64,000 bases of DNA from Prevotella sp. (GTDB taxonomy: Bacteria; Bacteroidota; Bacteroidia; Bacteroidales; Bacteroidaceae). The notes below the pieces were generated by a model. The model was given only the letters and a program-made list of their open reading frames with translations. It had not been told where the DNA came from and ran no database searches. The position numbers and the translations under genes were made by a program. Below, one piece after another: positions 27,051-37,175 of this stretch. The stretch's first letter is position 1. Each line of letters opens with the position of its first letter. Location: the NCBI GenBank assembly GCA_017623155.1, contig JAGAPR010000001.1, positions 248,001-312,000 of the forward strand, in the 5' to 3' direction.

Positions 27051-29876
27051 ATGTACAAGAGTTTTCTTATCCCATTCTTGGTGTTTGTCATGATTATGCT
27101 GCCTGTAAAGGCGGCAGGGCATAAAACTAAGGATAATATAGAAGCAAAGTACACAGTAAAACACCCATTGGTGTATGAAGACATCTGGGATTTGCCGCCT
27201 TATACATTTCTTAATAATGATGGTGAGCCAATGGGGTTCAATATAGATTTGGTCAAGATAATATTGAAACGGCTCAATATACCTTATATAATAAAGTTAA
27301 GAAATACAAGCGAGGCATATAATGATTTGAAAAACGGTAAATCCGATTTAATGCTCGGCATGAGAACGAAGTATCACTCTCAGTTTGGCAAGTACGGAAA
27401 TTCTGTTGTCGTGCTTTTCACACATGGAGTGGCACATTCGAAAAGAGACACAGTAGACATCAGCGAGCTTGCCAAGTTGAAATCGCATAAAGTTATAATG
27501 CAAAACAACAGCGTGAGTCATCGTATGGTGGTTGAAGCCGGACTGGAAAAAAACGCGATACCGCATGATGATATAGAAAACGCAATTATACAGACTGCTG
27601 CGAAAGATAGTGGTCAGGTTCTTTGGAACTCGTTGTCGTTGAAGTTTGTTCTCGGTCGTAATAACATTGATAATTTCACGATAACGCCAATCATTATGCC
27701 AAACGGAGAGTATCGTTTTATGTCAAACGATGAGGATTTGTTGAGGCAGGTAGACAGCGTATTCGAGGTGATGGAGCATGAAGAGGAGTTGTGGCCGATA
27801 CGAAACAAGTGGTTTTATCCGGAAGTGCAATCCTCCGGCATCCCGTCTTTCGTATGGTATACGGCATTGGGTCTTTGTGTATTGATAATGTTGCTGTTGA
27901 TATACAACAGGATATATCATCATCGTTTGTCTAAAATAAAGCGTATAAGTGACATGCAGAGCAAGCGATTGGCTTTGTATCTGAGTTCCGGAAAAATATA
28001 TTTTTGGACTTATGATATAGAGCGTGACTTGTTTATAACATTCTCAAACGACGGCGAAAAGAAAGATGAATACAGTAAATTCTCATTTTCCGTATTCTTC
28101 AATGAAAAGGATTACAAGAAAATTTGTGGCGCAATAGAAGAACTGAAGAATGGTAATGACAACGTGGCATCTTTCCTTATTAGAAGTCATAGACCCGGTG
28201 CCGTCGATGATGAACATTATTTTTACATAAAGATATCCGTGCTTCAAAGAAAAGGTAATGTACCGACAATCTTGCTCGGCACGCAACAAAATGTCAACGC
28301 TGAGCAAGAACGACAAATAAGCATGAAGAACCTGTTGATGAGAAATAATGCCGTGTTCAATGCTTTAAGCATGGATGTGGCTTATTTCGACAGTAATGGA
28401 ATGCTTACGGATATCAATGATTGTATTTGTTCTACGTTTGGAATAACAGACAAGAAAGCTTTTATCGCTCAAAAAATACATCTGACTTTTATTCCGGCTT
28501 ATGCAGATATAGATATCAATGACATAGAACGCTTCCATGCAGTATTGATAGTAAAGAACGGGAAGAAGAATGTTTATAACGATAATAATGTGTTTGACAT
28601 AATACCCCATAAAGTAGAATACTATGAGCACATGCTTATACCGGTATTCAATAAAGAGCACATGCTCACGGGAATAATGTTCATCGGCAATGACATAACA
28701 GCGCAGGTACGAAACATTCAGAATGAGCATAAGAATGAGAACTATATCATCAATCAAACAAAAAAGCGAAACGAATACATCAAGAATATAAACAATGCGC
28801 TTGAAGTAAGTCGTATATGGCTGATAAACTACAGCCCGAAAACCAAGACAATGGATATAATGTATAATCTTGATGAGCCGCCGATGAGGTTGTCGCAAAT
28901 CAAGTGCGTGATGTTTACGGCCGTTTGCGACAGGCAACGTGTGATAAACATGATCAACAAGATGGATAAATGCTCGACCGACAAATTTGACATAAAGTTG
29001 AAAACGGTGTTACTTGATAAGAATGGAAAAGACATTTATCTGCAATTCAACGGTATCTCGATATATGACGAGAATGGTAATGTTGATTATTATTTTGGTT
29101 TGGGACGTGACGTCAGCATAATAGAAGAAACCGACAGACTGTTAAAGCAGGAGATGGATAAGGCCCATGAGGCCGAGACCGTAAAAACCGCGTTCATGAA
29201 GAATATCAGTTATGAGGTGCGCACTCCGTTGAATTCCGTGGTAGGTTTTGCCGAAATGTTCAGCATGGAGCATTCAAAGGAAGATGAAGAAGTTTTCATG
29301 AAAGAGATAAGAAACAACTCGTCGGCGTTGCTTAAACTTATTAACGATATACTGTTTCTGTCAAAACTTGATGCCAATATGGTGGAGATAACCAAAACTC
29401 CAACGGATTTTGCCTGTGAATTCATCACTTATTGCATTACCGGATGGAGTCATGACCTTAAAGAGGGGATAGAGATGGATGTGGACAGTCCGTATGAGCA
29501 GTTGGTGGTTGACATAGATGCTGTTCATGTGGGGCAGGTTATCGAGATGTTGGCAACAAACAGTGCACATTTCACAAACACCGGAGTGCTTCGGGGTAGA
29601 TACGGATACTATCATGGAAACCTTGAAATATGTCTTGAAGATACCGGCATAGGCATAGAGAAAAAGAATCTCGACACGTTATTCAGTAGTATAAATGTTG
29701 CGGGAAATACAGATCAAAGCGCGGTAAGACTGAGGATGCAGATATGCAAAAAACTTGTCGAGAAAATGGGAGGAAGCATGGATGTAAGTTCAGAATTCGG
29801 CAAAGGTGTGACTGTATGGGTCAGAATACCGTGCGAGGCGACTGTAATTGTCAAAAAAGATATACGCAAAGAATAA
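27051..29876 (+). CDS. Membrane sensor histidine kinase homologue with SBP domain; catalytic residues lost
   Basis: This 941-residue protein (start ATG 27051; an upstream TTG is unlikely) has a signal sequence, a periplasmic solute-binding domain of the SBP_bac_3 type (about residues 35-260), a membrane helix (about 270-287), PAS-like regions, and a HisKA-HATPase pair. In the H box the sequence is NISYEVRTPLNSVVGF: Tyr721 stands where the phospho-accepting His should be. The N box (TNSAHFT) and G1 box (EDTGIGIE) remain, but the G2 box reads AVRLRMQICKK without its glycines. It is therefore probably a pseudokinase or partner subunit. The intact paralogue follows 7 bases downstream. No receiver domain is present. 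Confidence 0.9.
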   Translation: MYKSFLIPFLVFVMIMLPVKAAGHKTKDNIEAKYTVKHPLVYEDIWDLPPYTFLNNDGEPMGFNIDLVKIILKRLNIPYIIKLRNTSEAYNDLKNGKSDLMLGMRTKYHSQFGKYGNSVVVLFTHGVAHSKRDTVDISELAKLKSHKVIMQNNSVSHRMVVEAGLEKNAIPHDDIENAIIQTAAKDSGQVLWNSLSLKFVLGRNNIDNFTITPIIMPNGEYRFMSNDEDLLRQVDSVFEVMEHEEELWPIRNKWFYPEVQSSGIPSFVWYTALGLCVLIMLLLIYNRIYHHRLSKIKRISDMQSKRLALYLSSGKIYFWTYDIERDLFITFSNDGEKKDEYSKFSFSVFFNEKDYKKICGAIEELKNGNDNVASFLIRSHRPGAVDDEHYFYIKISVLQRKGNVPTILLGTQQNVNAEQERQISMKNLLMRNNAVFNALSMDVAYFDSNGMLTDINDCICSTFGITDKKAFIAQKIHLTFIPAYADIDINDIERFHAVLIVKNGKKNVYNDNNVFDIIPHKVEYYEHMLIPVFNKEHMLTGIMFIGNDITAQVRNIQNEHKNENYIINQTKKRNEYIKNINNALEVSRIWLINYSPKTKTMDIMYNLDEPPMRLSQIKCVMFTAVCDRQRVINMINKMDKCSTDKFDIKLKTVLLDKNGKDIYLQFNGISIYDENGNVDYYFGLGRDVSIIEETDRLLKQEMDKAHEAETVKTAFMKNISYEVRTPLNSVVGFAEMFSMEHSKEDEEVFMKEIRNNSSALLKLINDILFLSKLDANMVEITKTPTDFACEFITYCITGWSHDLKEGIEMDVDSPYEQLVVDIDAVHVGQVIEMLATNSAHFTNTGVLRGRYGYYHGNLEICLEDTGIGIEKKNLDTLFSSINVAGNTDQSAVRLRMQICKKLVEKMGGSMDVSSEFGKGVTVWVRIPCEATVIVKKDIRKE

Positions 29877-29883
29877 ATCGCTT

Positions 29884-32685
29884 ATGGCAGGATTATCTTT
29901 AAATAGAATTGCAACTTTTGTCACGGCATTAATAATGTTGATGACCGTAGGTTACATAAATGCGGCCAAGGCGGGTGATGCCGGTAATATGCCATACACA
30001 GAAAACCGGCCGTTAAAAGTTGTTATCGATTGGGATTTTGCTCCGTATGAGTATATTGATGATATCGGAAAGCCGGCAGGATATAACGTTGAAGTATACA
30101 AAAATGTGCTCAAAGGATTGAAAATACCGTATGTTTTCATTGTAAGAGAGAGGAAACTTGCCATTGAGATGTTTGAACGGGGCGATGCCGACCTTATAAT
30201 TGAGCCGCTTAACAGCAGGAGTTTACATTCAGATAGTATGTATTACAGCCGTAAGACAGTATATCCTTATAAAATAAAAATAGCCTATAAGCGGGGCACT
30301 CCGCCGTTGAAGAGTCTCAAACAACTCGGCGAGGGCAGCTTGTTGGCGGTGAAACGATATGATTATGCGGCTTTCAGAGTATTGGAACGTAAGGATATCA
30401 ACAAGGAACAGTTGCGTGTAAACTCTCCGAGAACGTGTATGGCTAATATTGATAACGGCCGGTATCAATATTTTATTTATAGCGAGGCGGCAATAAAGAA
30501 CATGCTGAAAAAACTGAATGTCAATGATATTGAAGTTGCTGATATAGACATTCCAATCGGTGATATGCGTTTTGTTGCCCGCAGCCAATGGCTGATAAAT
30601 ATGCTTGATGACCAGTTCGCACGTTTTGAACAGTCGGGCATGAAGAAGCAGTTGGTAACAAAATGGTTTCATCCTGAGGATGAGACGAAAAGCATCCCGA
30701 AGATAGTTTTCCTTATACTTTTGGCGGTATTGGTGCTGTTGTTTGTCCTTATTGCGGCAAACAGGCTAATTACCAAGCAAATAAGATTTGCCGTGCGTCG
30801 CATGTCTGAAAAGAATAATTTGATGGAAGAGGCTCTGAAAATGAGTGGGAACAGCGTTGTGCGGCTTAATATGACAGCCGAGCGTGTAGACTATGTTTAT
30901 GGAAATCATCTTTCAACAGAAGGTATGACGGCTCAGCAGTATTATGATTTGATACATCCTGACTATCAAAAGAAGATGTTTGATTATACGAATAGCATAA
31001 TCGCAGGTGACAAAGAAGCCGAAAAAGGGTGTGCTTATAAGTGGAATGCCGGTACACCCGACAATCCGAAATGGATAGAAATGTTTAACCGCTCCATAGT
31101 AGAACAGAGAGAAAACGATGCGCCATTTACCATTATAAGTACATTGACGGATATCACCGATGACAGAAAAAAAGATATATTATATCAGAATTTGGCAGAC
31201 AAATACATAAGTATATTTGACCTTTCTGTATTGGGAATGTTGCTGTACAACAATAAAGGCGGGCTTATAAATACCAACGAGCGAGTGCGTCAGATATTAA
31301 AATTCCGATCTCCGGATGATGGATTTTATTATAGGAGAAATATCCAGACCATGTTTTTTGACGGCATGGATGTTTCAGAGTTTTATATGGAAAGCCGTAC
31401 GGCATGTACAAAGATATTCATTCCGGAGCGGGGTGTGTCTGAATATGTCGAGTTCAATGTCTGTCCGATAAAGAATGACGATGGTGAATTGCAGTATATT
31501 CTCGTCGTTTTGCGGCTTATGACAAATGAGCGGGAATTATATTTGCGGCGTAAAGCATCAAAAGACGATTTGCATCGTGTGAATGAGGAAACAGCCAAGT
31601 ACGAGCGAGACCTGCGTTATTTGCTCACGGAGAGCAAGACAATGATTTGGCGCATATCGTTTGAGAATTCTCGGGTGACGTATTTTAGAAATCTGTATAC
31701 TATTGATACGGAGTTGAGCAGAGAAGAATGTATTGCATCCGTGGTTGGAGATGACAATAAGAAAATTGCCGAGAATTTTCTTAGCATGCCCGGTGACGGC
31801 GTACAGCCGAAAACAATAGTTTTGCCTACATTAAATCTTATATGCAAAGATAATAAAGTACATTGGTATTCGATAAACAGATTGCTTGACTATGACGATA
31901 ATGACAATATAGTGGGATTATTCGGACTAATCCGTGACATCACGGAACAGGAAGAAGCTCAAGAACGATTGCGCTCGGAGATAATACGGGCAAATGAGAG
32001 TGAAGTGCAGAAAAGCACGTTCCTCGCCAACATGAGTCATGAGATACGTACGCCGTTGAATGCCATTGTAGGTTTCTGTGACTTGCTCCCTTCAATGGAC
32101 GGACCGGAAGAAAAGGCCGAGTTGGCAAGTATAATACGCAAGAACTGTAATCTTCTGATACATTTGATAGATGATATTCTGATGATTTCGACAATGGATA
32201 CCGGTGGACCGAAGATTAATCCGAGAAAGATTGATTTCGCACATGAATTTGAGGAAATATGCGCCACGCTTGAACAGCATGCAGCAGACTCTCCGGCACA
32301 GTTTATAAAGGATAATCCCTACACGTTGTTTGTCACTGAATTGGATATCGAACGTATGCAGCAGATTATCATAAACTTTACTACAAATGCCGTTAAGTTT
32401 ACAACAAAAGGGCACATCAAGGTAGGATACAGGCAGCAAGAAAACGGAATATATATATATTGTGAGGATACAGGAAAAGGAATACCCGAGGAAAAATGCA
32501 AAGATGTATTTCGCCGGTTTGTCAAACTGAATGACTATGTGCAGGGTACCGGTCTTGGTTTGAGTATTTGCAAGGCCATTGCCGATGCTTGCGGTGGAAA
32601 GATAGGAGTGGAGTCAGAAGTAGGAAAAGGATCTACGTTTTGGGTGTGGATACCTTGCGATATAGAGAAAGCAGAGTTACGATAG
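29884..32685 (+). CDS. Membrane sensor histidine kinase with periplasmic SBP domain
   Basis: The ATG at 29884, 7 bases after the previous stop, gives 933 residues; a TTG at 29848 overlapping the upstream gene is less likely. Layout: signal sequence, SBP_bac_3-type domain (RPLKVVIDWDFAPYEYIDD to about residue 265), membrane helix (about 273-293), PAS-like segments, then HisKA with the H box ANMSHEIRTPLNAIVGF (His719), N box TTNAVKFTTKG, G1 DTGKGIPEE, F box VFRRFVKLND and G2 GTGLGLSICKA. All catalytic boxes are intact. There is no receiver or output domain, and no response regulator gene is next to it. The partner is likely encoded elsewhere. The ligand is unknown. Confidence 0.92.
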   Translation: MAGLSLNRIATFVTALIMLMTVGYINAAKAGDAGNMPYTENRPLKVVIDWDFAPYEYIDDIGKPAGYNVEVYKNVLKGLKIPYVFIVRERKLAIEMFERGDADLIIEPLNSRSLHSDSMYYSRKTVYPYKIKIAYKRGTPPLKSLKQLGEGSLLAVKRYDYAAFRVLERKDINKEQLRVNSPRTCMANIDNGRYQYFIYSEAAIKNMLKKLNVNDIEVADIDIPIGDMRFVARSQWLINMLDDQFARFEQSGMKKQLVTKWFHPEDETKSIPKIVFLILLAVLVLLFVLIAANRLITKQIRFAVRRMSEKNNLMEEALKMSGNSVVRLNMTAERVDYVYGNHLSTEGMTAQQYYDLIHPDYQKKMFDYTNSIIAGDKEAEKGCAYKWNAGTPDNPKWIEMFNRSIVEQRENDAPFTIISTLTDITDDRKKDILYQNLADKYISIFDLSVLGMLLYNNKGGLINTNERVRQILKFRSPDDGFYYRRNIQTMFFDGMDVSEFYMESRTACTKIFIPERGVSEYVEFNVCPIKNDDGELQYILVVLRLMTNERELYLRRKASKDDLHRVNEETAKYERDLRYLLTESKTMIWRISFENSRVTYFRNLYTIDTELSREECIASVVGDDNKKIAENFLSMPGDGVQPKTIVLPTLNLICKDNKVHWYSINRLLDYDDNDNIVGLFGLIRDITEQEEAQERLRSEIIRANESEVQKSTFLANMSHEIRTPLNAIVGFCDLLPSMDGPEEKAELASIIRKNCNLLIHLIDDILMISTMDTGGPKINPRKIDFAHEFEEICATLEQHAADSPAQFIKDNPYTLFVTELDIERMQQIIINFTTNAVKFTTKGHIKVGYRQQENGIYIYCEDTGKGIPEEKCKDVFRRFVKLNDYVQGTGLGLSICKAIADACGGKIGVESEVGKGSTFWVWIPCDIEKAELR

Positions 32686-32739
32686 ACCGAAAGGTGTTAA
32701 TATACATTGATAATAAAAAACTAAAAACAAATCAAAAAT

Positions 32740-33612
32740 ATGCAGAGAAGTAAATATGTATTAGCCAATGATAGAGATAAGCAGTGGGGTCTGACAGTCA
32801 GCACTGTCGGCTACGAGGAAATACATCCCGGTGCCGCTTATCCGACACACGGCCATGCCGACGGATATTATTTTAAAGTAGAAGACGGACGCAGGCTTAA
32901 CGAGTATCAGTTGCTATATGTTATGGAGGGTGGGGGTACCTTTTGTAGCGACCATATTGCCGAGATGGAATTGAAAGAAGGAGATATGTTCTTGCTTTTC
33001 CCCGGTGAGTGGCATACCTACTGTCCTAAGAGTGAGCGCGGTTGGAAGAATTATTGGATAGGATTTATGGGCCGAAACGTTGACGATAGGGTTGCTGCCG
33101 GTTTCCTCAGTCCGGAAAAACCAATATATCATGTCGGTTTTTCAGCGGAGATAGTGCAGTTGTATAAGTCGGCGTATGATATAGCCGAAGAGGAGCCGGC
33201 CAACTCTCAGCAGATACTTGCAGGCATTGTAAACCACCTGATAGGAATGATGTATTCTCTTGAGCGCAATATAGAGTTGAACAAGATACCTAAACGTGTC
33301 AATTTAATCAATCGCGGGCGTCTTCGCATCCGTGAATCTCTCGAGACACCGCTTACCATTCAAGATATTGCCGATGAGTTGGGAATGAGTTATTCCAACT
33401 TCAGAAAGCTCTTTAAAGAGTATACCGGCATCAGTCCGGCCAACTATCAGCAGAGTCTGAAATTGCAGCGTGCAAAGGAGTTGCTCACGACAACCGACAT
33501 GAGTGTGAAAGAAATAGCTTACCGCCTTAGCTTCGATTCGCCGGATTATTTCTCGTCTAAGTTCAGAATAAAAACAGGACGCAAGCCAAGTGATTTCAGG
33601 GATACACTGTAA
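32740..33612 (+). CDS. AraC-family transcriptional regulator
   Basis: The 290-residue protein has an N-terminal cupin-type sensing domain (YPTHGHADGYYF, then EYQLLYVMEGGGTF and GDMFLLFPGEWHTY) and two C-terminal helix-turn-helix motifs (TIQDIADELGMSYSNFRKLF and SVKEIAYRLSFDSPDYFSSK). Proteins of this type bind a small molecule, often a sugar, and activate catabolic genes. It lies 54 bases after the intact sensor kinase, with no promoter seen between, so it may share that transcript, though it has no receiver domain. It is the only AraC-type regulator in the window and about 9 kb from the rha genes, so it could be a RhaR-like protein. That is unproven. Confidence 0.93.
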   Translation: MQRSKYVLANDRDKQWGLTVSTVGYEEIHPGAAYPTHGHADGYYFKVEDGRRLNEYQLLYVMEGGGTFCSDHIAEMELKEGDMFLLFPGEWHTYCPKSERGWKNYWIGFMGRNVDDRVAAGFLSPEKPIYHVGFSAEIVQLYKSAYDIAEEEPANSQQILAGIVNHLIGMMYSLERNIELNKIPKRVNLINRGRLRIRESLETPLTIQDIADELGMSYSNFRKLFKEYTGISPANYQQSLKLQRAKELLTTTDMSVKEIAYRLSFDSPDYFSSKFRIKTGRKPSDFRDTL

Positions 33613-33680
33613 AATATAGCAGATATATAGTCAATCATCTGTCTATATGCTTATCACTACAGATATTGTATGGATATACA

Positions 33681-33716
33681 AACATGGCTGACCTCCGATA
33701 CGAGGTCAGCCATGTT
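33681..33716. terminator. Two-way terminator between the AraC gene and proS
   Basis: AACATGGCTGACCTC pairs perfectly (15 bp) with GAGGTCAGCCATGTT across a 6-base loop between two convergent genes. Confidence 0.88.
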
Positions 33717-33770
33717 TATATTCATGCGTTGATAAATTTCAACAGACGATAATTAATGTCATAAACAGTG

Positions 33771-35252
33771 TTAGTAACTTCTGGCTATTATGACACGGCA
33801 TTTGGCGGGCTTGCCGCTCACCATGTCCACGCCGGGAGTCTGCTCGTATGCGAATGGCACGCAGCGTATTGTAGCTTGGGTGTCTTCTTTAATCTTAGCC
33901 TCGGTCTCGGCTGTTCCGTCCCAGTGGCAAAGGAAGAATCCACCGTCTTTAATCTTCTCCTTGAACTCTTCGTAGTTATCACATTCATATACGCGCTCGT
34001 CGCGGTATTTGCGAGCTTTTTCAAGAATGTTCTTTTGTATATCGTTGAGCAACTTCTCTGTGTATTCCACGATGCCATCGAGTGAAACGGTCTCTTTTTC
34101 AAGCGTGTCGCGGCGCATTACTTCCACAGTGTTGTTCTCAAGGTCGCGTCCACCCATGACCAAACGCACCGGAACACCTTTCAACTCATAGTCTGCAAAC
34201 TTAAATCCGGGGCGTTTGTTGTCAGCGTCATCATACTTGACGCTGATGCCTGCGGCTTTAAGAGCGTTTATTACGGGAGTGAGTTTTTCCGTTATGGCCT
34301 GTAACTGCTCGGCTCCCTTGGTTATAGGTACGATAACAACCTGTATCGGAGCGAGTTTCGGAGGCAGCACGAGGCCGTTATCGTCAGAGTGTGTCATGAT
34401 AAGTGCACCGATGAGACGTGTCGAAACGCCCCATGATGTGGCCCAGACATATTCCGGCCTGTTGTCTTTGTTGAGGTATGTAACATCGAAAGCCTTTGCG
34501 AAGTTCTGTCCGAGGAAGTGGCTTGTGCCGCTTTGAAGGGCCTTTCCGTCTTGCATCATGGCCTCGATTGTGTATGTGTCGAGTGCTCCCGCAAAGCGTT
34601 CTGTTTCGCTTTTCACTCCCTGTAACACCGGTACGGCCATCCATTGCTCGGCAAACTCGGCATACACATGGAGCATTCTCTTTGCTTCCTCTTCGGCTTC
34701 CTCGCGCGTGGCATGTGCCGTGTGTCCTTCCTGCCACAGGAATTCGCTTGTGCGGAGGAACGGGCGTGTGCGCATTTCCCATCTCATGACGTTACACCAT
34801 TGGTTGCATATCAATGGCAGGTCGCGCCAAGAGTGAATCCAATTCTTATATGTGTTCCAAATAATTGTTTCAGACGTGGGGCGGATGATGAGTTCTTCAT
34901 CGAGACGTGCGGCGGGGTCTACTTCCACTCCGCTCTTATCCTCTTTTGCGCGGAGACGATAGTGTGTGACAACGGCACATTCTTTTGCGAAGCCTTCTAC
35001 GTGCTCGGCTTCTTTAGAAAGGAATGATTTTGGTATGAGAAGCGGGAAATAAGCGTTCTGTGCGCCGGTTTCCTTAAACATGCTGTCAAGTTGATGTTGC
35101 ATCTTTTCCCATATAGCATATCCGTATGGCTTGATAACCATACATCCTCTGACAGCCGATTGCTCGGCGAGTTCGGCCTTAACAATAAGATCATTGTACC
35201 ACTGACTGTAATTGTCGGCTCTTTTTGTTAGTTCTTTTAGTTCCTTAGCCAT
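33771..35252 (-). CDS. proS: Prolyl-tRNA synthetase, archaeal/eukaryotic type
   Basis: ProS charges tRNA-Pro. The 493-residue protein is the short type without an editing insertion: [19 protein letters not shown] near the start, class II motif 2 in [20 protein letters not shown] followed by [11 protein letters not shown], an anticodon-binding domain ([13 protein letters not shown]) and a C-terminal zinc-type end ([20 protein letters not shown]) finishing in the family-typical VIIARSY. This type is usual in Bacteroidota and some Firmicutes. It is encoded alone, divergent from the OmpA-type lipoprotein. Confidence 0.97.
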   Translation of the reverse strand: MAKELKELTKRADNYSQWYNDLIVKAELAEQSAVRGCMVIKPYGYAIWEKMQHQLDSMFKETGAQNAYFPLLIPKSFLSKEAEHVEGFAKECAVVTHYRLRAKEDKSGVEVDPAARLDEELIIRPTSETIIWNTYKNWIHSWRDLPLICNQWCNVMRWEMRTRPFLRTSEFLWQEGHTAHATREEAEEEAKRMLHVYAEFAEQWMAVPVLQGVKSETERFAGALDTYTIEAMMQDGKALQSGTSHFLGQNFAKAFDVTYLNKDNRPEYVWATSWGVSTRLIGALIMTHSDDNGLVLPPKLAPIQVVIVPITKGAEQLQAITEKLTPVINALKAAGISVKYDDADNKRPGFKFADYELKGVPVRLVMGGRDLENNTVEVMRRDTLEKETVSLDGIVEYTEKLLNDIQKNILEKARKYRDERVYECDNYEEFKEKIKDGGFFLCHWDGTAETEAKIKEDTQATIRCVPFAYEQTPGVDMVSGKPAKCRVIIARSY

Positions 35253-35281
35253 TTTGATTTATTTTTATCATAATTTGGATG

Positions 35282-35339
35282 CAAAAGTACAAAAAAAACT
35301 TGTAAACTGTTCAATATTGAGATAAATAGCTTATCTTTG
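35282..35339. promoter_or_regulatory. Divergent promoters of proS and the OmpA-type lipoprotein gene
   Basis: On the minus strand TACTTTTG (35282-35289) faces proS. On the plus strand TATCTTTG (35332-35339) faces the lipoprotein gene. Both fit TAnnTTTG, and neither has a clear TTTG at -33. Confidence 0.65.
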
Positions 35340-35377
35340 CATAAAGATTTGAACAATTAATTATAAGTTTATAGCAA

Positions 35378-36052
35378 ATGAAAAAAATTAGAATTATTAG
35401 TTTGGTTCTCTGCCTCGGTATTGTCTTGGCAGGATGTAACAACACTCAGAAAGGTGCCGCAATAGGCACAGGCGGTGGTGCCTTGTTGGGTGCCATAGTA
35501 GGTAAAATCGCAGGAAACACAGGTGTCGGAGCCGCACTCGGAGCTGCCGTAGGTGCAGGAACGGGAGCCATCATCGGCAACAGAATGGACAAGGCAAAGC
35601 AGAAGGCTGAGGCCATACAGAATGCTCAGGTTCAGAGCGTTCAAGACAAGAACGGACTTCCTGCCGTTAAAGTGACATTTGATTCCGGTATTCTGTTTGC
35701 CACGAACAAGGCCGACCTTAACACCGCAGCAAAGAACTCTTTGGCAAGCTTCGCAAAGGTGCTCAACGAGTACAAGGATTGTGATGTCGCCATTTACGGA
35801 CATACAGACAATACCGGTACAGACGCAATCAACCAGCCGCTTTCTGTAAATCGTGCCAACAGCGTATCCAACTACTTGAAGAGTTGCGGCGTTTCCGCTA
35901 CTCAAATCAAGTCTGTCGAGGGACAAGGCTCATCAAATCCTGTTGCCGACAACTCTACTGTTGAGGGTCGCAAGCAGAACCGTCGTGTAGAGGTTTACAT
36001 GTACGCAAGCAAGGAGATGATTCAGGCTGCCGAGAACGGAACACTTCAATAA
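35378..36052 (+). CDS. OmpA-family lipoprotein with glycine zipper
   Basis: The 224-residue protein starts with a lipoprotein signal (LCLGIVLAGCNN), so it should be lipidated at the Cys and placed in the outer membrane. A glycine-zipper stretch follows (GAAIGTGGGALLGAIVGKIA and GAALGAAVGAGTGAIIG). The C-terminal half is an OmpA peptidoglycan-binding domain: VTFDSGILFATNKADLN, then YGHTDNTGTDAINQPLSVNR with the conserved Asp and Arg, and GRKQNRRVEVYM. This layout is that of YiaD-like proteins, which tie the outer membrane to peptidoglycan. It is one base apart from mtgA, so envelope functions are grouped. Confidence 0.93.
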   Translation: MKKIRIISLVLCLGIVLAGCNNTQKGAAIGTGGGALLGAIVGKIAGNTGVGAALGAAVGAGTGAIIGNRMDKAKQKAEAIQNAQVQSVQDKNGLPAVKVTFDSGILFATNKADLNTAAKNSLASFAKVLNEYKDCDVAIYGHTDNTGTDAINQPLSVNRANSVSNYLKSCGVSATQIKSVEGQGSSNPVADNSTVEGRKQNRRVEVYMYASKEMIQAAENGTLQ

Positions 36053-36053
36053 T

Positions 36054-36767
36054 ATGCCTTTATTGAAGAAAATAAAAAAAGTTTTAAGATGGATGGTGGT
36101 TGCCTTTTTGGGCACCACCATTCTTTCTGTTGTGGCTTTGCGCTTTTTGCCGGTTTATTTCACTCCTCTCATGTTTATAAGAGTGGGGCAACAGATTGCC
36201 GACGGCAGGGAAATACGCCTGCGCCACACATGGGTATCGCTTGAAGATATGTCTCCCGACATGTCGAGAGCAGTCATGGCAAGCGAGGACGCGCATTTTC
36301 TGTCTCACCACGGATTTGATTTTAAAGCGATAGAAAATGCCGCGAAACGAAACATGGCGAATGGGGGCAAGCGCAAATTAGGTGCGAGTACCATATCTCA
36401 ACAAACGGCAAAGAACGTTTTTTTATGGCCCGGTCGCACATGGACGCGAAAAGCTTTTGAGGTTTATTTCACGGCTCTTATCGAACTGATGTGGAGTAAA
36501 CAGCGCATAATGGAAGTTTATCTTAATTCCATTGAGATGGGCGACGGAATATATGGAACTGAGGCCGTGGCCCGATATCATTTCGGATGTAGCGCAAAAG
36601 AGCTTACGGACAAGCAATGTGCGCTTATCGCCGCCACTCTTCCAAATCCCATTCGTTTCGATTCTTCACATCCCGATGCTTATGTGAAAAAGCGTCAGAA
36701 TAAAATTCTTCATGAGATGAAATTTGTGAAACGCCTGCCTCGCGAAGGTGAAGATGTAGATAAGTAG
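36054..36767 (+). CDS. mtgA: Monofunctional peptidoglycan glycosyltransferase
   Basis: MtgA polymerises lipid II into glycan strands at the inner membrane. The 237-residue protein has one N-terminal membrane helix (WMVVAFLGTTILSVVALRF) and a GT51 domain: the catalytic Glu in MASEDAHFLSHHGFD, then GASTISQQTAKNVFLW, RKAFEVYFTALIELMWSK and EVYLNSIEMGDGIYGTEAVA. There is no transpeptidase domain. The start codon follows the lipoprotein stop by one base, which suggests translational coupling. Confidence 0.95.
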   Translation: MPLLKKIKKVLRWMVVAFLGTTILSVVALRFLPVYFTPLMFIRVGQQIADGREIRLRHTWVSLEDMSPDMSRAVMASEDAHFLSHHGFDFKAIENAAKRNMANGGKRKLGASTISQQTAKNVFLWPGRTWTRKAFEVYFTALIELMWSKQRIMEVYLNSIEMGDGIYGTEAVARYHFGCSAKELTDKQCALIAATLPNPIRFDSSHPDAYVKKRQNKILHEMKFVKRLPREGEDVDK

Positions 36768-36787
36768 AGTCTTTTTTTGTTTTCATA

Positions 36788-37078
36788 ATGGATATATTAC
36801 ATCGTATTTCACTTTATTACCTGCTTGCCGTCAATGTCATGGCGTGTCTTGTGTATGGCATTGACAAATGGAAAGCGAAAAGAAACAAGTGGCGTATATC
36901 CGAAACAACCCTTCTCATGCTGGCTGTAATTGGTGGCAGTATCGGGGCTTTGACCGGAATGAAGCTGTGGCATCATAAGACGATGCACAAAAAATTCAAA
37001 TATGGAGTGCCTTTGATATTGATTGCGCAGATTGTTTTGGCGATATATCTGCATATATCTTTCAGTCTGCATCATTAA
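36788..37078 (+). CDS. DUF1294 family small membrane protein
   Basis: The 96-residue protein has the DUF1294 pattern: a first membrane helix ending in MACLVYGIDKWKAKRNKWRI, then SETTLLMLAVIGGSIGALTG, HHKTMHKKFKYGVPLIL and a last helix. The function of the family is unknown. It follows mtgA by 20 bases and is probably the last gene of that transcript. No terminator was recognised, but the repeat element starts about 100 bases downstream. Confidence 0.85.
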   Translation: MDILHRISLYYLLAVNVMACLVYGIDKWKAKRNKWRISETTLLMLAVIGGSIGALTGMKLWHHKTMHKKFKYGVPLILIAQIVLAIYLHISFSLHH

Positions 37079-37175
37079 TAGAACCATCGCAACGAAATCA
37101 TATTGATGACAATTTGCTGTACGGTAAATAATTTCGGAGACCGGGAGGTTCTTAATAAATGTAAAAACCGAGGGG

